DNA from: Oxalobacteraceae bacterium
Lineage (GTDB): Bacteria > Pseudomonadota > Gammaproteobacteria > Burkholderiales > Burkholderiaceae_D
Assembly: GCA_021151485.1 (NCBI GenBank)
Contig: JAGKXB010000004.1
Span: 18,577 to 82,576, forward strand
Direction of reading: 5' to 3'
Length of the DNA: 64,000 nucleotides
Shown: positions 39,129 through 48,800 of the stretch, one piece after another
Position numbering within the stretch: the first letter of the stretch is position 1
Layout: each line of letters starts with the position of its first letter
Made by a program: the position numbers and the translations under genes
Notes under the pieces: model-generated
Told to the model about the DNA's origin: nothing
Databases searched by the model: none
Seen by the model: only the letters and a program-made list of their open reading frames with translations

Positions 39129-40835
39129 TCATTGTTTAACTCCACGATTCGCCCCCAACAACACCCGCGTATACGGATGCTGCGGCGCGGCATATAACGT
39201 ATCCGCATCGGCATATTCCACCACCTTGCCTTGATACATCACCATCAAGTCATCGGCCATGTATTTCACCACCGACAAGTCATGCGAAATAAAGATGTAG
39301 CTCATGCCAAACTCATCCTGCAAATCACGCAGCAAGTTCAGCACCTGGGCTTGTACGGACACATCTAACGCTGATACTGACTCATCACACACCAGGATTT
39401 CTGGCTGCATGGTCAGGCAGCGTGCGATGGCGATGCGCTGGCGTTGACCACCGGAGAATTCATGCGGATAGCGATGGAGGGCAGTGCTGGGCAAGCCGAC
39501 TTTTTGCAGCCATTGTCGGGCGAGCGCGACACGTTCGTGGTCGTTGGCGCCAATCTGGTGGATGCGCATCGGTTCTAGTAGGATTTGTTCTATGGTGAAG
39601 CGTGGATTGAGCGAAGCGTAGGGGTTCTGGAAAACGATTTGTATCCGTTGTTTGTACGCGTGATATTGCTTGGACGACATCGACAACAAATCTTGGCCGT
39701 GGAATAAAACCTGGCCGGAACTCGCCTTATGCAAGCGCAGCAGCGTTAAACCCAGGGTAGTTTTTCCTGAGCCGGATTCGCCCACGATACCCAAAGTTTT
39801 GCCGCGTGCCAGGGTAAACGATACGTCTTGCACGGCGACAAACTCTTTGCGCTGCAACCAACCGGTACGCGTGACAAAACGTTTGCTGAGATGATGGACG
39901 ACCAAGATATTATCTTGCGTAGCAGCTACATGCTGATTTGCTTGCCGCATAGGTGGCAAATTAATCTTGCTTTCCATCACATCCTGCATCACCGGCAAGC
40001 GCTGGGAGCGCGATGTCAGCGACGGGCGGCAATGTAGCAAGGCTTTAGTATAGCTATCGACCGGATGATCAAAAATCTGCCGTACATCGCCCCGCTCGCG
40101 TATCTCGCCATTGCGCATCACCAGTACCTGATCGGCGATTTCTGCTACCAACGCGAGATCGTGGGTAATCAGCAACACCGACATTTGGTGCTTTTTTTGC
40201 AAACCAGCAATTAACGCCATGATCTGTTTTTGCACCGTGACATCCAGCGCAGTAGTCGGCTCATCCGCGATCAACAATTTGGGTTCGCATGCAATGGCCA
40301 TCGCAATCATGACGCGCTGTTGCTGCCCGCCGGATAACTGGCTGGGATAGGCGTCAATTTTGAGATGTGGATCGGGAATCCCCACTTCTTCCAACAAAGC
40401 AATCGCACGACTACGCGCTTGTCGGGCATTCATTCCCATGTGCTGGCGCAACACCTCTGCAATTTGAAAACCCACGCTCAACACCGGATTCAAGGACGAC
40501 ATCGGCTCCTGAAAAATCATCGCCAATTCCTTGCCGCATAAACACCGATGCTGCGCCATGGTCATCGACAGCAAAGATTGGCCATTGAAAATAATGCTGC
40601 TAGCAGGATGAATCATCGCGTTATTGGCTGGCAACAACCCCATCACCGCCAACGCGCTGACGGATTTGCCACTGCCTGATTCTCCAACCAAAGCAACCGT
40701 GGTATTGCGCGGGACGTCGAATGAAATGCCATGCAGCACGGTGTGCGTATGGTTCTTATCGATGCGAAATTGCACGGATAAGTCGCGGACTTGTAGCAGG
40801 CTGGTTTGGTTAATGGGCGATGTATTTGGACGCAT
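39129..40835 (-). CDS. Peptide ABC transporter, duplicated ATP-binding protein
   Basis: 568 residues containing two complete ABC ATPase domains. Domain 1: Walker A GESGSGKS (51-58), signature LSGGQQQR (167-174), Walker B LLIADEPTT. Domain 2: Walker A GESGSGKT (352-359), signature FSGGQRQR and ILVCDESVSALD. It is equivalent to fused DppD/DppF or OppD/OppF, or to YejF. It powers import of peptides through the two permeases encoded upstream on the same strand. 13 bases follow the permease stop. Confidence 0.93.
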   Translation of the reverse strand: MRPNTSPINQTSLLQVRDLSVQFRIDKNHTHTVLHGISFDVPRNTTVALVGESGSGKSVSALAVMGLLPANNAMIHPASSIIFNGQSLLSMTMAQHRCLCGKELAMIFQEPMSSLNPVLSVGFQIAEVLRQHMGMNARQARSRAIALLEEVGIPDPHLKIDAYPSQLSGGQQQRVMIAMAIACEPKLLIADEPTTALDVTVQKQIMALIAGLQKKHQMSVLLITHDLALVAEIADQVLVMRNGEIRERGDVRQIFDHPVDSYTKALLHCRPSLTSRSQRLPVMQDVMESKINLPPMRQANQHVAATQDNILVVHHLSKRFVTRTGWLQRKEFVAVQDVSFTLARGKTLGIVGESGSGKTTLGLTLLRLHKASSGQVLFHGQDLLSMSSKQYHAYKQRIQIVFQNPYASLNPRFTIEQILLEPMRIHQIGANDHERVALARQWLQKVGLPSTALHRYPHEFSGGQRQRIAIARCLTMQPEILVCDESVSALDVSVQAQVLNLLRDLQDEFGMSYIFISHDLSVVKYMADDLMVMYQGKVVEYADADTLYAAPQHPYTRVLLGANRGVKQ

Positions 40836-40848
40836 GAATTTGTGTTTT

Positions 40849-41919
40849 TTATTTCAACTTCGGATCCAAGGCGTCACGCAACGCATCGGTCAATAAAGAA
40901 AACGCCGTGACCAACGTTGCCATGGCGAAGCTGGCAGCGGCCAGTTGCCACCATTTGCCGAGGATCAATTCATTTTGCGCCTCATTCAACATGCTGCCCC
41001 ATGACACCACGCCAACGGGTACGCCAAAACCGAGGAAGCTAAGAATCACTTCGGATTTAATAAACCCCACCACCAGCAACGACATTTGCACCCACACCAC
41101 GTGGCTGATGTTGGGAAAGATATGCGAAAACATTTTGCGCCAATGAGACGCGCCAATCGCATCGGCAGCGAGCACGTATTCACGCGCTTTGTGCTTCATG
41201 TATTCGGCACGAATCAAGCGGTACGCACTGGTCCAGCCGGTTAAACCCAAAATCAAAACGATGGTCAGCAAGCTTCTTTTTTGCAACACCGCCGCCACCG
41301 ACAACACCAGCAGCAAATACGGTACTGAAGTGAAGATGCTGTAAAACCAATTAAAGAAATCATCCACCCATGCACCAAAATAACCAGACAAAGCGCCAAA
41401 CAAAGTGCCCAACACCGTCGCCAGCAAAGCCGCGCTGATGCCAACGATGATGGAAACCTGCCCGCCTTTAATAGTTTTTTTGATGACGTCATGACCCCAT
41501 TGATCGGCACCGAAGGGCAAGGTTTTTTTCTTGTTGATCGCACCGCTACCGCTCGCCTTTGATGTGGATAAAGCCTGGCGAATTTCATCCCATTCTTTTT
41601 GCAAAGGATCGGCAATATCATCTTTCTCATCCACATACGTAGGCTGCGGCAATGCGAGGGCTGGCAATGCGTGTGCTGATACTGAAGCTGACACCATTGC
41701 GTTTGCGATAAAACTTGGCGGGGCGTGATAGACAGCGACTTCCTCATCCCAATCCGCCGCCAGCCACCCTATTGATGACAGCAACACCATCAAAAAAAAC
41801 AGCGCCACAATCGTCAAACACGCCATCGCCACTTTATCGGCACGCAAACGCCTCCAGGCCAGTGTCCACAAACCCGGCGATACGCATGGGAAAGAGTAAT
41901 TAGAATGAAAATTCGACAT
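40849..41919 (-). CDS. Peptide ABC transporter permease (DppC/OppC/YejE type)
   Basis: 356 residues. A first membrane helix near residues 30-53, a long periplasmic loop (about 55-165) typical of the YejE/OppC-like subset, then a BPD_transp_1 core with five helices and the EAA-type loop YVLAADAIGASHWRKMFSHIFPN. It forms half of the inner membrane channel with the permease encoded upstream. The start at 41919 is separated from the upstream permease stop (41994) only by an R1 repeat. Confidence 0.92.
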   Translation of the reverse strand: MSNFHSNYSFPCVSPGLWTLAWRRLRADKVAMACLTIVALFFLMVLLSSIGWLAADWDEEVAVYHAPPSFIANAMVSASVSAHALPALALPQPTYVDEKDDIADPLQKEWDEIRQALSTSKASGSGAINKKKTLPFGADQWGHDVIKKTIKGGQVSIIVGISAALLATVLGTLFGALSGYFGAWVDDFFNWFYSIFTSVPYLLLVLSVAAVLQKRSLLTIVLILGLTGWTSAYRLIRAEYMKHKAREYVLAADAIGASHWRKMFSHIFPNISHVVWVQMSLLVVGFIKSEVILSFLGFGVPVGVVSWGSMLNEAQNELILGKWWQLAAASFAMATLVTAFSLLTDALRDALDPKLK

Positions 41920-41921
41920 AA

Positions 41922-41986
41922 AAGAAAAAAGACGCTGGATTCCCGCCTAAACCCGCGGGAACGACGGAGGTTAATGGACAATCTCG
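41922..41986. repeat. R1 repeat between the two permease genes
   Basis: GACGCTGGATTCCCGCC, TAAACCC, GCGGGAACGACGG and then TTAATGGACAATCTCG: the second hairpin plus the tail of the R1 family. It fills almost the entire gap between the permease genes and, as a stable hairpin in the transcript, could set relative expression of upstream and downstream genes. Confidence 0.78.
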
Positions 41987-41993
41987 ATTTAAT

Positions 41994-42947
41994 TCAACGA
42001 AGCTGTACCCGCGGATCCACCACACGGTACAACAAATCGGCTAACAAATTAAACAACATGGTCGCCATCGCCACATAAACGGTAATCGCCTTGATCACCG
42101 GAAAATCACTGCGTTCCACTGCCAAAATGACTTCCCGCCCGATGCCTGGAATCGAAAAAAAACGCTCGACCAAAAACGCGCCCATCAACAATGCCGGCAA
42201 GTTCGACATCACATACGTAATGACAGGAATCGCCGCATTGCGCAACACATGCACCAGCATGATGCGTGTTTCACGCAGCCCCTTGGCACGCGCAGTGCGG
42301 ACGTAATCCTGCTGAATTTCATCCAGAATAAAACTGCGGAACAGACGCACATTCGGCGCCATGCTCACCACCAGCAAAGTCAGAATAGGCAAAGTGGCGT
42401 AATGCGTAAGATTGTCCAGCCAATGCTCACCCCATCCCTGCACCGGAAACAAGCCCCATTGATAGGCAAACCAATACTGAAACAAGATGATGTAAACCAA
42501 AATGCTGATCGACATGCCAACGGTACACGCCGTCATCACCAGCCCATCCGTCAACGATCCACGCACGTAGGCAATCAACAGCGCCAATACAATCGCGCAA
42601 AACGTCTCTAAAAAAGTTAAGGGTAACAACACCGTCAATGACGGCCCAAGTCGGCCAAGGATGACGTCGGCGACGGGTTCACCGGTACTCCAGCTATTGC
42701 CAAAATCCAACGTGACGATTTGCTTGATAAAGATCCACAGCTGTACGTAATACGGCCGATCTATCCCCAACTGTGCCCGAATATGTGCAATTTGCTCCGG
42801 GCTAGATATTTTGCCCGCCAAAATATAAGCCGGATCGCCACCGACCCAATGGAACAAAACAAAGATGAAGAAAACGACACCCAACATGGTGGGAATCATT
42901 TGCCATAAGCGTCGGGAAATATAGTCAAGCATGTTGTAAAACGCCAT
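41994..42947 (-). CDS. Peptide ABC transporter permease (DppB/OppB type)
   Basis: 317 residues. Starts with the usual DppB-like helix (RRLWQMIPTMLGVVFFIFVLFHWVGGDPA), has six membrane segments and an EAA loop (YVRTARAKGLRETRIMLVHVLRNAAIP), and ends with LLYRVVDPRVQLR, a standard terminus of this family. It pairs with the second permease for oligopeptide import. Separated from the binding protein gene by about 90 bases that hold a B-type palindrome. Confidence 0.93.
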   Translation of the reverse strand: MAFYNMLDYISRRLWQMIPTMLGVVFFIFVLFHWVGGDPAYILAGKISSPEQIAHIRAQLGIDRPYYVQLWIFIKQIVTLDFGNSWSTGEPVADVILGRLGPSLTVLLPLTFLETFCAIVLALLIAYVRGSLTDGLVMTACTVGMSISILVYIILFQYWFAYQWGLFPVQGWGEHWLDNLTHYATLPILTLLVVSMAPNVRLFRSFILDEIQQDYVRTARAKGLRETRIMLVHVLRNAAIPVITYVMSNLPALLMGAFLVERFFSIPGIGREVILAVERSDFPVIKAITVYVAMATMLFNLLADLLYRVVDPRVQLR

Positions 42948-42971
42948 TCAGTATCAGAAATTTCCTGCAGG

Positions 42972-43052
42972 GTAGGGTGTAATAAGCGAAGCGCATTACA
43001 CCTTCATCGAAGCCACCATGCGGCCAATGCGCTTCGCTTATTGACGCCCTAC
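42972..43052. repeat. B-type palindromic repeat overlapping the 3' end of the binding-protein gene
   Basis: GTAGGGTGTAATAAGCGAAG, CGCATTACACC, a 20-base loop region, then AATGCGCTTCGCTTATTGACG and CCCTAC. Positions 43038-43052, the right end of the repeat, supply the last four codons (Val-Gly-Arg-Gln) and the stop of the upstream gene. Confidence 0.8.
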
Positions 43053-44912
43053 AAGATCAAAATACATCCACTCAGAAACCAGAATCGGATGCTTTTTGTA
43101 ACCAATCACGTTAGGTTGCGCCAACATATTGCGATACCGCGCATAACCCAAACGGTTGGGTGCATACACCTCCAACAACCGGGTCATCTTGCGATACAAG
43201 GCATCGCGCTCTGGGCTGGGTGGTATTTGTTGCGACTGTAAAAACATTCGGTCGTAATCAGGATGCTGAAAACACCCTTTATTGGTTTGATGGATATTCG
43301 GCCCATAAAACAACTGCATAAAATTATCGCCATCCGGATAATCCGCAATCCACGCCGCGCTGCGCATTTGCAACTTGCATTGCGCTTCGGCCTTTAATAG
43401 ATCGGAAAATGGCCGCATTTCTCCTTCCATTTGCACAGCAATGGCGTTAAACGTTTTCTTCCACACTTCCAACTGCTGCTTGCCCAAAGAATCCGTCCGG
43501 ACGGAATAACGGATCACCAAGGGCTGGCCATTGGGCAAAGTACGCCAGCCATCCGGCCCTTTTTTATAGCCAAACTTATCCAGCAAGGCATTCGCACCCG
43601 CCACGTTGTATTGCGTGCGGCTGACGTACCTGGGATCGTAGCCAACAATACCTGGCGGCATCGGATAGTCCAGCGCAATCGCTTCGCCATGCCACACCAT
43701 ATTGATTTCTTCCTGAACATTGTGCGCCATAGCAAAGGCACGGCGCAGGGCGATTTTCTCTTTGCTAAAACCGCCTGTGACCGGATCCTGCATATTCCAG
43801 TAATAAATCGTCAATTCAGGATCGATCATGCGCGATAACTGCACGCCTTTTTTCACCAATTCTGACCTCAAACGCCCATGTAACAACGCTTGCGGCGCTA
43901 AAGGTCCTTCTAATTGAAATAAATCAATTTCACCCTTTTGGAACGACAACCAGCGTGATTGATCCTCCGCCACCACGTTGATTTCTACGCGCCCAATTTG
44001 CGGCATGCGCTTGCCCCGCATTTGTGCCGCAATACGCTGATCGTCGGGATCCGAACTAGGTTGAAAATCCCACACAAAACCGCGATACATAGGATTGGCC
44101 TCCAACACCATGCGCGAGCTACGCACCCATTGCGTCAAACGATACGCGCCCGTCCCCACCGGATGGTCCATCACATGGCCTTGCGCATTTTGGTATTTTT
44201 CCACCACCTCACGCGCCATGGCGCTGGTCGGAAAATGCGCCAAGGACATGCCAAAATTCAAATCAGGACGCGTCAAATGCACGCGCAAGGTGTAGCGATC
44301 CAACAACTCAAATCCTGCAACCGGTGTGCTGGGATCAAACTTGCCAGTTTTTTTCGCCTTTGCCACCATGTCATCCAGACCTACCACCTTGCCGGCAAAT
44401 ACCCAAACGTGTGGAGAGGCAATTTTGGGATCCATTAAGCGCTGAAAGGAATACACATAATCCGCCATGGTCAGCTCACGCCGCTTGCCATTGAAAACGG
44501 GATCGGGCGCAAAAATAATCCCCTTTTTAAGCCGTATCGTATAAGTCTTGCCACTATCAGCGACCTCAGGTAGGGCTTGCGCCGTCAAGGGCACCAGCTT
44601 GGCTGGACGCGCCAGATAATCGTAGGTAAATAGGGTCTCAAAAATCCCCTGAATCACACTAGCGGAATATAAATCCGACACCGCAGCGGGATCAAAGCCC
44701 GTTTCCGCCACAGGAAAAACCGTGCGTAGCACTTTGGTGGGATCTGCTGGGCTGGTAGCATTATTCGCGTATGCCAAATGCATAGGCAGGCATAGCAATA
44801 ATGCCCAGCAAGATTGAACAATCCCATATAAAAAAATCCGGCCAACTGTGCCAGAGAGGCTGAACAGGCCGGATTTGTTGGTTTTTTTGCTATGTTGCTT
44901 ACTGTTGCTCAC
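43038..44912 (-). CDS. Peptide ABC transporter substrate-binding protein (family 5)
   Basis: 624 residues. A basic N-terminus, a hydrophobic segment (about 26-48) ending in MHLAYANN, fits a Sec signal peptide; the mature part starts near ATSPADPTKVLRTVFPVAETGFDPA. Family 5 solute-binding features include GIFETLFTYDYLARP, YTIRLKKGIIFAPDP and HPVGTGAYRLTQW. It would capture peptides or similar ligands in the periplasm for the transporter. Its ATG (44912) lies 14 bases inside the end of tssA, so it is probably read on the same transcript as the T6SS. The C-terminal VGRQ and stop come from a B-type repeat. Confidence 0.92.
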   Translation of the reverse strand: MSNSKQHSKKTNKSGLFSLSGTVGRIFLYGIVQSCWALLLCLPMHLAYANNATSPADPTKVLRTVFPVAETGFDPAAVSDLYSASVIQGIFETLFTYDYLARPAKLVPLTAQALPEVADSGKTYTIRLKKGIIFAPDPVFNGKRRELTMADYVYSFQRLMDPKIASPHVWVFAGKVVGLDDMVAKAKKTGKFDPSTPVAGFELLDRYTLRVHLTRPDLNFGMSLAHFPTSAMAREVVEKYQNAQGHVMDHPVGTGAYRLTQWVRSSRMVLEANPMYRGFVWDFQPSSDPDDQRIAAQMRGKRMPQIGRVEINVVAEDQSRWLSFQKGEIDLFQLEGPLAPQALLHGRLRSELVKKGVQLSRMIDPELTIYYWNMQDPVTGGFSKEKIALRRAFAMAHNVQEEINMVWHGEAIALDYPMPPGIVGYDPRYVSRTQYNVAGANALLDKFGYKKGPDGWRTLPNGQPLVIRYSVRTDSLGKQQLEVWKKTFNAIAVQMEGEMRPFSDLLKAEAQCKLQMRSAAWIADYPDGDNFMQLFYGPNIHQTNKGCFQHPDYDRMFLQSQQIPPSPERDALYRKMTRLLEVYAPNRLGYARYRNMLAQPNVIGYKKHPILVSEWMYFDLVGRQ

Positions 44913-45813
44913 TAGATTTAAACAATTTAAGCAACTCGTAAATACTCAGACCACCTTGTTGTGGTAAACGCAACAACAAATCTTCAAACCTCGTATCCCG
45001 CCAACCAACCAAGGCCTTCAATATGGTAGGGACGGGACTGTGCGGCTCGACATGGTCCAGAAAGTTAGCAATTTCACGCAATTGATCGTAAGCAGTATCG
45101 CGGTTATACACAGCATGACGACTCGCTGTGGGTGTCATTGCAGAAACAGGACCTGCGCCATCCATCACCACCTCTTCCGCTGGTGCACTTGCAATACGCT
45201 CTGTTTTGACACGGGTCACCAACTCACGAAAAGTCGGGGTTTGGCCAGGAATTTTGGCATCAAGGAAAATTTCCAACGATGTCAGTTGTGTTTCAATGGT
45301 TTGCAAATGCATGTGTCGAGCAGTTCGATCCGACTCAAGCAAAGTGTGCGCATCTGGCGCAGCGAGTAAACCCAAATTAAACCATTTCAACCCTTCACGT
45401 AACAACCAATCTACAGCACGCAAACGCAATCCGGCATCCGCTTGGCCATTGTCTTCAATTTCCAACTGGGGATACACATCATCCCAAAACGTTTCCACCA
45501 ACTCTGAAAACAAAGTTACGCCCTTAGCCATGCCTTCCAACTGATTAGTACGCACTAAAGCTTCAATCAACCAGGCCGCTACTTGCAAATCCTTAGAACG
45601 CTGCACCAACATGTCATAGCAAAGACGGCCAACACTGGGCCAATCAATCTTTTTGCTTTGTCGCTCCCAAACACCTGCCGGCAACACATCAGCCTCGGCT
45701 TGACGCGCGCGCCGAATATTGTCATACGCAGGATCATATTGCACATCCACGCCACAAGGATTATCTCCAGACAAAGGCTGTAGTACTAAAGTCCAATCAA
45801 AATCGTTGATCAT
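44899..45813 (-). CDS. tssA: Type VI secretion system protein TssA
   Basis: 304 residues. The ImpA N-terminal domain is recognisable (LSGDNPCGVDVQYDPAYDNIRRARQAEADVLPAG...WPSVGRLCYDML), followed by a helical region and a short C-terminal oligomerisation segment. TssA caps the growing sheath and primes baseplate and tail assembly. This is a short form compared with 350-530-residue TssAs. It begins 7 bases after tssM and overlaps the ABC transporter binding-protein gene. Confidence 0.88.
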   Translation of the reverse strand: MINDFDWTLVLQPLSGDNPCGVDVQYDPAYDNIRRARQAEADVLPAGVWERQSKKIDWPSVGRLCYDMLVQRSKDLQVAAWLIEALVRTNQLEGMAKGVTLFSELVETFWDDVYPQLEIEDNGQADAGLRLRAVDWLLREGLKWFNLGLLAAPDAHTLLESDRTARHMHLQTIETQLTSLEIFLDAKIPGQTPTFRELVTRVKTERIASAPAEEVVMDGAGPVSAMTPTASRHAVYNRDTAYDQLREIANFLDHVEPHSPVPTILKALVGWRDTRFEDLLLRLPQQGGLSIYELLKLFKSSEQQ

Positions 45814-45820
45814 AAATGTG

Positions 45821-48800
45821 TTAGTCCAGTTTTAAAGAAGAGACATCCATCCGACTCGAACCAGACAAAGCAGGTGCACTTTCTGGGAAATCAAGCGCAA
45901 ATGGGATTTGTTCCGTCGGTGCGGCTAAAGTTGCAAAAAACTGTGCAACACGGCGTCCCTGTGGTCCAACAACTTGCGTGTTAAAACGCAATACCACTTG
46001 TCCATAACCATCACCACGCACAGCATGTCGACGCAACAAATCAAACAAAGCCCAGTCGCCGGTAAATTTGAATGTCACGGTACGATCAGAAACACTGTAA
46101 TTTTCTTTCCCTTCTCGTCCTGTCACTGGAACATAAGGTGACAATGCCGCCCAGCGCAAACGGACCTCGATTGGATCACCAATACGCCATTCGAATAAAT
46201 CCTTACTGCTGCGCAAACCATACTGGCGCGAACCAGATTGGACGCTGGCATCAATAATTTGATCTGCTAACACCGCTTCACTACTATTAGTACGTAAAGA
46301 CAAGCGCCCCTGTACCAAACCATCAGCAGGTTCTGCAGTGATAGCTGATGCGGATTTATTACGCTCTACGGTACCAAAGCGCTCTGACAAGGCATCCATT
46401 TGGTCAAAAAACTGCGCCGTCGATTGCGTCCATTCGGTCGGAATCACAGGCAACTGTTTACGCAAATCACGATAGCGCGCCAATACCGCCGAGAAGCTAC
46501 GGCGAGATAGCGGAGTGATAGCTGCACTACCAAATGGTTGATGACCAGCAACATTGGTATTAAACCAACTGGCAAATTCTTCGTATTTCCGACGTCGACC
46601 GTCCGCCACACGTTGTGTACAGGCCTCCGTTACTGGCTCATCTAACGCAGCAAATCGCATAGAAAAATAATCAGAGCGCCAGGAAGTCGGTGCACGTTCC
46701 GCCAAGAAGCGTACACACTCATCGGGATCGTTCCATTTAGCCAGATTGAGAATATATTGTTCAAGCTCATACAAACCATTCGTCGTGGTACCTTTGTCGA
46801 ATGACTCCAAGACATCCAGGAAGCGACGCCGACGCTGCATCGTTTCTTCACGTATGCTAGCGGGAGAAAGCGCTGTCAATCCATCTAACAATAATGCCAC
46901 TGGTACACCATACTGACTACGCGCAAATTCACGTGCTAATGCCAAACGCTCCTTCGGGTTGCCTCGCATTGTGTTGCCCAAAGGACGCCCTGGGAAAGTA
47001 GGACTGGTCATCCAACGCCGCACATCGGCGATCATAGAGGCATAAGGGTCTTCTGTACTCAAACGCGCATCCAAACGCTCCAACAAACGCTGCGTCTCGG
47101 AAATCAACAACTCACCAGCCGTACCAGCACGCGGTTCTACGCCCTCATCTGCATTAAACGCCAAACGATATAAACGTATTGCAGCAGTCAAATTATTAAC
47201 TTGCGCTGACAGTCCTGTGGTTGCATCGCTAACGCCATAAATTTTGCCATCACCATTTCCTCCATTCAAAGGCATGGCGGCCTGCCAAAATAAACCATCA
47301 ACATTGGTCTTGAACTGCGCTTGCGTCAAACGCATGATACTTGGCCGCAAACTAGCATCAAACCCTTGCACGCCTTCGGTACTGTAAGTACGCACAGCAG
47401 AAGCTAAATCTTTGATACCACTTAATTGGCTTAAATTCCAAGTCACACCATTCGAATAATCCTCTTTTGCTCCGCTACCGCGTGCCATACGCTGCATGAA
47501 GGATTGACTCATCAGGGTATTGTAAGCAGCAGAAAAACGCTTGACCTCCGCTGTCAACACCAGATTTCCTTCATTCGGATCAGCCATAAACAAACTACCA
47601 ACACCAACAATCTCCTGCGTCAACAAATGACGACGTAATACATCACGTCTTTGTCTAAACGCATTGGTCGCATCGGTTGCTTCACCTATCGAGACAATAG
47701 AAGAATTTCCCAAACGGGCCATCACAGGACCAAAGAAACTCAAAGAATCCTGGGTTTTCCCTAATAAACGGCGGGCTTGCACTTGACTGGCTTCACGCTG
47801 TAAACGACGCAAACAATCGGCCAGGTTTTCAGCATCTTCCAAGGAAAAGCTCGGATCTCTTGCCAATCTATTAATCAAACCAGCCGTTTCATCTGCTACT
47901 AATACCACGGGATGATTATCAAAAGATTCGCGCAACAAACGCTCTAAATAAGAGGCAACAAGTTGCTTGACAACGGGTTGCACCTCCTCATCCTGCCTTA
48001 AGTGACTGGTGTCAAAACGTTTTGTCACTGCTGATGGAAGAGCTGCATTCGGATCCCAAGGAGGATTACTAGTAGCAGCCGTATTAAAAATACGCCCTTG
48101 CCCTTGTGCATCACTCACAGACACGCCATCCGCAACAACTGTATTACTTGGATTGGCGACAAAACTTGTCAAATCTCGATAAGTAATACCGTTCGGTAAA
48201 GATTCTGCGGTTTGCACCGCGGTAATCGAAAGCTCACGCGTATTCAAGAAACCCAACAAAGCCCCATATGCCGGCAGTTCCTCCACGCGCTCAGCAGACA
48301 CATTACGTGCCGCCAACAAGCTTTCTGGCAAAACACGAGGCATATCATGCGCCAACACCTCTAAACGCGGCTCAATGACCAAATGCTGAATCGCATCGCC
48401 AATAATTGACAATAAGCGTGATTGCTTATTATCGAACCAACTTAAAGGCGCGAGCAATGCTTTCAAAGAAGTGTTTGACACCACATCGACCGCACTCAAC
48501 AAACGCGTTAGTCGATTAGGATCTTCCAACACTGTTGGCTCCACTTTGTCTTTGCGTACCGATACTAATAGATCATTTTTATTTTTTTGTACGACAAGAC
48601 GCACTGCCTCAACATTTTCACGGACACGAGACAGGGTGTTAGGTATCCAAATAGCAAACAAAACCACGCTGGCAGCCAAAGCAGCTGATGCGATCAATAC
48701 ACGACGCCGAATACGATTAGCATACTTTGGTGTCGGTTGCGCCAAATACCCCTCGGAAAACAAAGTGTCACGCACAGCCGAAGAAATAAATTGCAACTGT

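Noticed and set aside
39129..44912. Assignment of the ABC operon specifically to YejABEF (microcin C type)
   Set aside because: The fused ATPase and the long-loop permease fit, but the other permease lacks the long YejB N-terminal insertion and looks DppB-like, so only a general peptide transporter call is made.
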